Assembly (NCBI RefSeq): GCF_000203795.2
Contig: NW_006281115.1
Location: 442,988-506,987 of the forward strand
Source: Batrachochytrium dendrobatidis JAM81
Taxonomy: Eukaryota; Chytridiomycota; Chytridiomycetes; Rhizophydiales
DNA length: 64,000 nucleotides
Reading direction: 5' to 3'
A model generated the notes under the pieces. It was given only the letters and a program-made list of their open reading frames with translations. It searched no databases and was not told the DNA's origin. Made by a program: the position numbers and the translations under genes. This document shows, one piece after another, positions 57,738 to 64,000 of the stretch (position 1 is its first letter; each line of letters opens with the position of its first letter).

Positions 57738-59327
57738 ATGCCAAAACGATTCCTCAATGTTGAATACGACACTATTTCTACTGAAATCGATGTGACTGAC
57801 TTTGAAGACCTGAGTGACGTTCAGGATGCTATCAAGGCAGAGTATGGTCCTGCTATGGCTGACATCGATGCTCCTCAACTGCAACTCTACACCAACACCA
57901 ACAAGGACCAACTAATCAACACCTGGGCTTTACTCGACTCTCTTTCTCAATAATACTTTACTCAAGATGGTTTTTGTGTTGTTATTGGTTGTTTACCATC
58001 ACCTACCAGGAAACCAAGCAAGAGTGCCATTTTTGATGCAGGTTCTACTTCTTTATCAACAGCAAACCATCAATACTTTTCTCCTAAACGACAACGTACT
58101 GAACCCAATGTTTTGACAACCCAATTCAAGTCGTTTGCAAACGCCCAGCTGATCGATGAATGTATACAGTCGACAGATCATGTCCTTTTCCCATACACCC
58201 AAGACAAAATACAAAAGCTATATGTTAGAGAGTGCTATCATGATGTGTTTGGCTTGCTTTTGGATCAAATTGATCGTGGCATGGAATCATTTGCAATATC
58301 TGGAACATCAGGCATCGGAAAGTCACTGTTTTTTGTCTACATATTGCATCGCTTGATGGATGACTTTACCACGAAAACTCTGTCCTTGAAGCCAAACCGG
58401 ATTGTTTATCAAGTGGGATCCTCGTACAAATGCTTTGACTTGCAGCAACAACTCGTCACAGAGCTTGGACTTGAAGTGGCCAATACTGTTTGGAAACAAG
58501 ACACATTGTATGTTGTTGATGGACACACGACTCCAAGATCATCATGTTGTATTGTATTGTTCATGTCATCTCCTCAGTCTGAAGGATACAAGGAGTTCGT
58601 CAAACAAAAAATGGCAAAGGAATGGGATTTTCCTGTTTGGACTTTGGACGAGTTACAGACTTGTCGACGTCATTGCTATCCGGATGTACCCATTGATACT
58701 ATCAATGAGAGATATCGCATGTATGGTGGTGTAGCTCGTTCTGTCTTTGATATTGTATCAAATCCAATGGAGAAAGCTTTGACTGATGTTGATACAGTCA
58801 AAGGGGTACGAAACATTGGATTCACAATCAAAATATCTGCAAATACTCATATATTGCTTCATACCATTGTGTCGGACGACGGACAGTACAGATTCCTGCA
58901 TGTTGATATTGCTTCAAGATATGTTGGAGAACAACTCTGGCAACATCACTCTGCTCAAATGATTACCAATATGCAGCAAATGTTTGGTAGTATTCCAACC
59001 GAGATTTCAAGACATTTGTTTGAAATATACGGACATGTGGTTTTTTGTACTGGTGGACAAACTCTCAAATGCAGATGCCTGGAAGATGGTAAAGCAACAA
59101 AGATTACTTTGGATGCTCTCAATGGTCAACGAATTACATTTGGAATAAATACTATCCCTACTGCTGCAGCACTTGATGGCAACTATTACGAACCGACAAA
59201 TGACAATAATTTTGCAGCAATTGATTCACTCAGTCAACACGGAATGTTTCAATTTACAGTTGCTGCTGAACATCCTATTCGCGAAAGTGATATTCTTACA
59301 AAACTGTGCAATTTGTATGATGAACCC
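57738..59327 (+). pseudogene. CRN (crinkler)-type gene, interrupted by an in-frame stop and an assembly gap
   Basis: The ATG at 57738 opens MPKRFLNVEYDTISTEIDV, DLSDVQDAIKAEYG and INTWALLDSLS, the ubiquitin-like N-terminal module of Batrachochytrium CRN-like proteins. TAA at 57951-57953 stops it after 71 residues. The same frame reopens at once and runs open to the gap at 59328, with family-like sequence starting within one codon of the stop. That part includes a P-loop (GTSGIGKS, near 58300), FVYILHRLM, LYVVDG and a CRN-type C-terminal region. No intron consistent with the conserved sequence removes the stop. So it is a nonsense-disrupted CRN, a strain variant or a sequencing error. The 3' end is lost in the N run. 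CRN proteins are secreted or delivered host-targeting effectors in oomycetes; their role in chytrids is less clear. Confidence 0.75.
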
Positions 59328-59957
59328 NNNNNNNNNNNNNNNNNNNNNNNNNNNNNNNNNNNNNNNNNNNNNNNNNNNNNNNNNNNNNNNNNNNNNNNNN
59401 NNNNNNNNNNNNNNNNNNNNNNNNNNNNNNNNNNNNNNNNNNNNNNNNNNNNNNNNNNNNNNNNNNNNNNNNNNNNNNNNNNNNNNNNNNNNNNNNNNNN
59501 NNNNNNNNNNNNNNNNNNNNNNNNNNNNNNNNNNNNNNNNNNNNNNNNNNNNNNNNNNNNNNNNNNNNNNNNNNNNNNNNNNNNNNNNNNNNNNNNNNNN
59601 NNNNNNNNNNNNNNNNNNNNNNNNNNNNNNNNNNNNNNNNNNNNNNNNNNNNNNNNNNNNNNNNNNNNNNNNNNNNNNNNNNNNNNNNNNNNNNNNNNNN
59701 NNNNNNNNNNNNNNNNNNNNNNNNNNNNNNNNNNNNNNNNNNNNNNNNNNNNNNNNNNNNNNNNNNNNNNNNNNNNNNNNNNNNNNNNNNNNNNNNNNNN
59801 NNNNNNNNNNNNNNNNNNNNNNNNNNNNNNNNNNNNNNNNNNNNNNNNNNNNNNNNNNNNNNNNNNNNNNNNNNNNNNNNNNNNNNNNNNNNNNNNNNNN
59901 NNNNNNNNNNNNNNNNNNNNNNNNNNNNNNNNNNNNNNNNNNNNNNNNNNNNNNNNN
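59328..59957. other. Assembly gap (630 N)
   Basis: Run of unknown bases. It removes the 3' end of the CRN gene, and ORFs crossing it are artefacts. Its true length may differ from the number of N. Confidence 0.99.
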
Positions 59958-61468
59958 GACAATCCGATTCTGATTAGTTCTAAAACCAGAACTCACATTG
60001 CAACCACAAACCAAATGCGTTCAATATCAATCACAATCATCATGGACGAATGTATCAAAGTATGTCGTCAACTTTTGAATATTTTAGCAGTCTTGCTTAA
60101 AACAAGTGGTATCATCCAGTGCACTACGTATACTACTCATGGTCATTGACAACTGATTGTGTAGTAATAGTGTTAGTGTATTGTGAGCAAAGTATTGATG
60201 ATGGAATAACATACATTTTGGTTATGATACTAGAAACACACAAACTTCAAATAACCACGCAACTATATGTTCAAACTCTGCTCCAAATATATGTTGTTGT
60301 ATACAGCAAACCTGGTAAAATGTTATATTTTGTCATGGCTGCATTGTTCCGAGACATAATTCGAGGCTTGTTACAACGGGTTACCGGATTTGATATCCAA
60401 TAGATTTGATAAAAGTGTTGCAATTGACATTTATGTTTGTGAATAACAATATTTTGGAATCAACTCGTTCAATTTGGAAATCAGTTGGATTTCTTGCTGA
60501 TATCAATATCAATGTCAGTTCAACTCAATTGATTGGAGTAGCACTCGAGTGCTTGCAGTATTGACTTTGGTTCAAACAGTGATTCACAGTGACACACTGA
60601 TTATCATTTCAGTGAAATATGATACAGAAATGATCATTCCCAAAACAAGGAATCTGAATGACTGAAATACTGCGCTTATTATGCTGATAATCCAATACAT
60701 GAATTTTGTCCAAATTTTACAGAGCTTTGTGATTTGTATAAATTGTAATAGTAGATAAGATACAGTAAATATAATATAGTATAGTATGTAACTGCAACTG
60801 TTACTAGTTATCACAAGAAACCAAATCAAAAGTGTAATGAAAGTTGCACAGTAATCCAAAATCAACAGACTTGGTCTTTTCAGGAATAGTGAAAAGGTAT
60901 AATAAAGTAATTAAAAAGTCAAAATAGTTTAAAAAGTTGTTTATTGATAAAAAATATCTTGGCTGACATAGTAATTGGTTGTTTGTGGCTTGTAACACAA
61001 ACAAGTATAATGCTTGATAATAAGCAGTTGTAACCAAAAGTAACTATCCAATGGTATCGATTCCTGTGGTTGGCCATGTCAATGTAATGTCATTATGTTA
61101 CCCGCTAGTGGTTGCACGAATCCCAAAAATGAGGATAATGGAGTCGAGACATATGGCTTAGTAGTGATGAAGAGTTTAATTTGAAGATTCAAAGTGTGTG
61201 CTACTAGAATTGGTTTTGCCACAGGTTACCGCTTAAAAGTATGTCTGGATATTCCAACACAGTATGATCAAGTCATTAGTCTAATACACTATGGTTTGGC
61301 AATACACGATGTTTATTGAATGAATGGAATTGGATGCATGACAAATGACAAGTAAACCAACATGCAATACACGCTGCATTATAGTATATTCTAGATGAAA
61401 CTGTTGATGGCCCACTTTGAACTGCAGCAATGTGACGAGTCTGATTGAAAAGTTGCATCATGCTCGGA
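59958..61468. other. Intergenic after the gap; 3' flank of secreted gene d
   Basis: An open frame from 59958 to 60149 continues from the gap but does not resemble CRN sequence. 61262-61450 matches the 3' flanks of family 1 genes a and b (ACACTATGGTTTGGCAATAC), with AATAAA on the minus strand (forward TTTATT near 61311). Nothing else recognised. Confidence 0.55.
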
Positions 61469-62056
61469 TTATGACAATTCTTCTATAAAATGATTAAAGA
61501 AATAATGGAAGCATTGAGTATATCCGGGAACTGTTCCCAGTAAGGAATCACTAGCCATCAATGTTCTAGTCGCCAAGTTATGTATAAGCGTTTTCTTGAG
61601 CTCCTTTTCTTGATGAATCCTACTCCAAGCTATCCTAACACGGTCCTCCAAATCTTCTTCAAGTTTTTCAAGTTTTTTTTGATGCAGATTATACTCAGCT
61701 TCAGCATTATCCAACAACTGACCCGGAGTTTGTTTCAGAGACTCGAATTTTTGCACCGTTTCAAGAACCACTTTTCTTTGAATACTGGTGTTATGACGTA
61801 TGCCTTCAAATCTGTCCACCATTTTTTCAATTCTAGCCCGAGTTTTTGCAATTTCTTCGATCAACGACACTTGGGTAGTACCGAATGGACTGCAATATTT
61901 CATAAGCCCATCTTCTGTAGGAAATTCTGGAGAGTCAGATCCACCAGCTGAAGTGCTAGCTCCAGCATTTGTGGCCGAACTGGGGTAAACTGGACCAGCT
62001 GTAGTAACTGAGCAGACAGCAAGGATTGATGACAGTACAGCAATTGATAGTTTCAT
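61469..62056 (-). CDS. Secreted coiled-coil protein, family 1 member d
   Basis: Single exon, 195 residues. Signal peptide MKLSIAVLSSILAVCSVTTA, followed by GPVYPSSATNAG. One cysteine in MKYCSPFG, then about 110 residues of charged helix (RIEKMVDRFEGIRHNTSIQR, NLHQKKLEKLEEDLEDRVRI). The C-terminal signature PGYTQCFHYFF carries the second conserved cysteine. It is closest to member a in the promoter (the same GTCGGTTT..TATTTATA, AAGCAT and CTCTAAGG words) but not in the mature region. No known domain. Confidence 0.85.
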   Translation of the reverse strand: MKLSIAVLSSILAVCSVTTAGPVYPSSATNAGASTSAGGSDSPEFPTEDGLMKYCSPFGTTQVSLIEEIAKTRARIEKMVDRFEGIRHNTSIQRKVVLETVQKFESLKQTPGQLLDNAEAEYNLHQKKLEKLEEDLEDRVRIAWSRIHQEKELKKTLIHNLATRTLMASDSLLGTVPGYTQCFHYFFNHFIEELS

Positions 62057-64000
62057 TGTATTGGTTGGTTGAGCAAGTTGTAATGAATGTCATTCAACAC
62101 GTCGGTTTTGGATTGTATTTATACTCATTATTAGATTGATAATATTAAAAGCATATTCCTTGAATAGCCGCTCTAAGGAATCTGTGTCATTGGGGGTTTG
62201 CATTAATTTACTGCTATGAATGTCAGGGTAACTTTAAAAGGCCTCCCTTTATACAATCGCCCATTGCTTAATTTGGCATCCGATATCAAGATTGGTGACC
62301 AGAGTATATTGCCGCACTATGATGCCGCTACATAGCACATTCCAGGTGATATCATTACATGACGATACACAAGCAATGTTGTACATCCACTCCAATTATG
62401 TTGCAAACACTCGAGATCTCGCCTGTTCGACAACACATTATCACCAATACAATAGTATGTGACATGATCATATTGCACCAATCGACCAGTATACGATCAC
62501 TGGATACACCACACGTTGGTGTTTACCACTGTATATGTGTGGTGTATATTGGTTATAGTCCATGATAACGAGTTTATGCATACTGCTTACACCACACACA
62601 TCAAACCAGTTCAGTGCTATGCAAGTGCTGCGGTTTGACCAAATCGCAATCACACACGCATACGCATAGCAGTTATCACATATTGTCGACTGTCTAACTC
62701 GTTGACATTCAAACCGTGCCATCACTAGTCACAATATAATGGTTGACTGACTTGTTTGATTGACCTGACATTGACACTTTGCAAACCTCGACTTGATTCA
62801 TCAACTTGGATATTCATATAATATTGGGTCTGTATCATCACGTTGGACTCGTTATCAAACACCTTGATGTGTCCATGCAACACAAACTCGATATACACAC
62901 ATTGGTTACTGTTTAACATGAATGGGTCGATCATCAATATCAGACAATGCAACTGTATTAGTTGTATGATACAATCAATCATGGTTGGTTCATCACCATC
63001 AAATATCAAATGTTGATCACGTATACATTGATTTGTAATTGCATGGTCCGTTGGCAATACACACTATGATATGATTGACAAGTTGTTGATTTGCAGTAAT
63101 CAGATGTGCATCACCTGTAACATTGGATGCAATTGACGAGTTGTAACCGCCAGTCAACAATCATCGATATATTGGTGATTGTATTGACTACATGATTGGT
63201 ATTGATTAGCTGTCATGATCGATTGGTGGACAATACAATACACATTGATTATGACGTGTTGCAACTAGTTGATATATGCAGACTCGACTGATGATCGAGT
63301 ATATGTTGATGTGTAACTCTGCCACTGTTGGTTTGGATCGGTCATTACTACCGCTTGTATATGCAATGTATTCATGTGTGATGTATTGAATGTATCAGAT
63401 GGTGTCATGAAATGTTGAACAATATATTGTCATGTCGCATCAAATCGCACCACATTTAGAATGCAATCATTGATTTGTTGGTTTAATGATCGACTCGACT
63501 CACATTCGACTGTAATGGCCACAAATATGCATTGCTGATTGACACGCATATATCGATATGTATCAGACTTGAACATGGTGTATATCAGTTGCATATACCA
63601 ACCACTGATGCAATTGATGATGATCGATTATTCAATCAATTGGATATCAACGGCAATTTCAGTTCATTACCACATGGATACTTGCAGTTGTGACTTGTAT
63701 TCATTCAGTAATATTGTTGTATGTCGTGACTTGATACAACATACATCATGATATGTTGGACAATTGTATTGCAATACGGTCAATGGCATGCTGGTGATTT
63801 GTTGTACTGCCTGACTGCATCTATGGGTCGATCAGTGTCAATCAGTAATGCATTTGTATTGGTCATGACTTGTGTGCAGTGATCTGGCAGTATCGTGATG
63901 TATGATACCATGATCAATGCAAAACACCATTTGATCAAACACGGTAATTGTGATTGTGATTACAATCTAGAACTGGATGTGGAATACAATCACAACCAGA
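62057..64000. other. Upstream region of gene d, then long intergenic DNA
   Basis: 62057-62560 matches upstream regions of members a and b, including GCCGCACTATGATGCCGCTA at 62312 and AACACTCGAGATCTCGCCTG at 62405. From 62600 to the end no supported gene; rich in TGAT/ATCA words. Confidence 0.55.
62141..62186 (-). promoter_or_regulatory. Shared promoter block, copy 3
   Basis: In gene orientation: AGATTCCTTAGAGCGGC then TATTCAAGGAATATGC and TTTTAATATT. It ends 85 bases before the ATG at 62056. CCTTTTAAAGTTACCCTG lies upstream near 62225-62245. Confidence 0.7.

Noticed and set aside
59958..60149. Open frame after the N run as the CRN C-terminus
   Set aside because: Frame across the gap is meaningless because gap length is nominal, and the sequence does not resemble CRN.

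Overview
The window reads as nuclear DNA of a chytrid fungus, most likely Batrachochytrium (the amphibian chytrids). Four things point there: short spliceosomal introns (about 50-110 nt) with GTAAGT/GTATGT donors; a PACRG gene, a marker of flagellated cells; a crinkler (CRN)-type gene; and several paralogous secreted proteins and pepsin-like proteins of the kind expanded in that genus. The species assignment is inference. One 630-base N run (59328-59957) marks an assembly gap.

Housekeeping half (about 1-21.3 kb, plus islands at 31-39 kb and 42.8-46.1 kb). Genes are compact, intron-rich and conserved. In order: the 3' part of an ABCB transporter (+); a FANCB-like Fanconi anemia core protein (-); a Dsk2/ubiquilin shuttle factor (-); TMEM209 (-), head to head with YOS1 (+); two small secreted proteins (+); a PDE9-type cyclic nucleotide phosphodiesterase (-); Rab5 (-), divergent from PACRG (+). 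Further on lie mitochondrial ribosomal protein uS11 (-), a universal stress protein (+), the RING-WD40 ubiquitin ligase RFWD3 (+), an unknown 785-residue protein (-), and an armadillo-like/DUF4246 fusion (+). Exon joins were worked out by hand and keep frame from start to stop in every multi-exon gene listed; none has been checked against transcripts.

Accessory half (about 21.3-31 kb and 39.4-64 kb). Genes are sparse, mostly single-exon and secreted, and sit in repeat-rich AT-rich DNA. There are four members of a coiled-coil secreted family with near-identical signal peptides (21.7, 23.9, 48.2 and 61.5 kb). Two members of a second secreted family (40.9 and 53.6 kb) lie inside an inverted segmental duplication. 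Also present are a very basic Lys/Gly/Tyr-rich secreted protein, two pepsin-fold proteins whose catalytic motifs are altered (29.3 and 49.7 kb), and a CRN gene interrupted by an in-frame stop and then by the gap.

Repeats include a 517-bp near-perfect inverted repeat (27.7-28.9 kb), a 619/648-bp direct repeat (22.8 and 25.0 kb), and a dispersed element with recurring short motifs. The most interesting signal is that the four coiled-coil secreted genes share a roughly 45-bp promoter block about 80-85 bp before the ATG, and three share a 3' flank, while the mature proteins are nearly unalignable. That looks like a co-expressed, fast-diversifying effector cassette.
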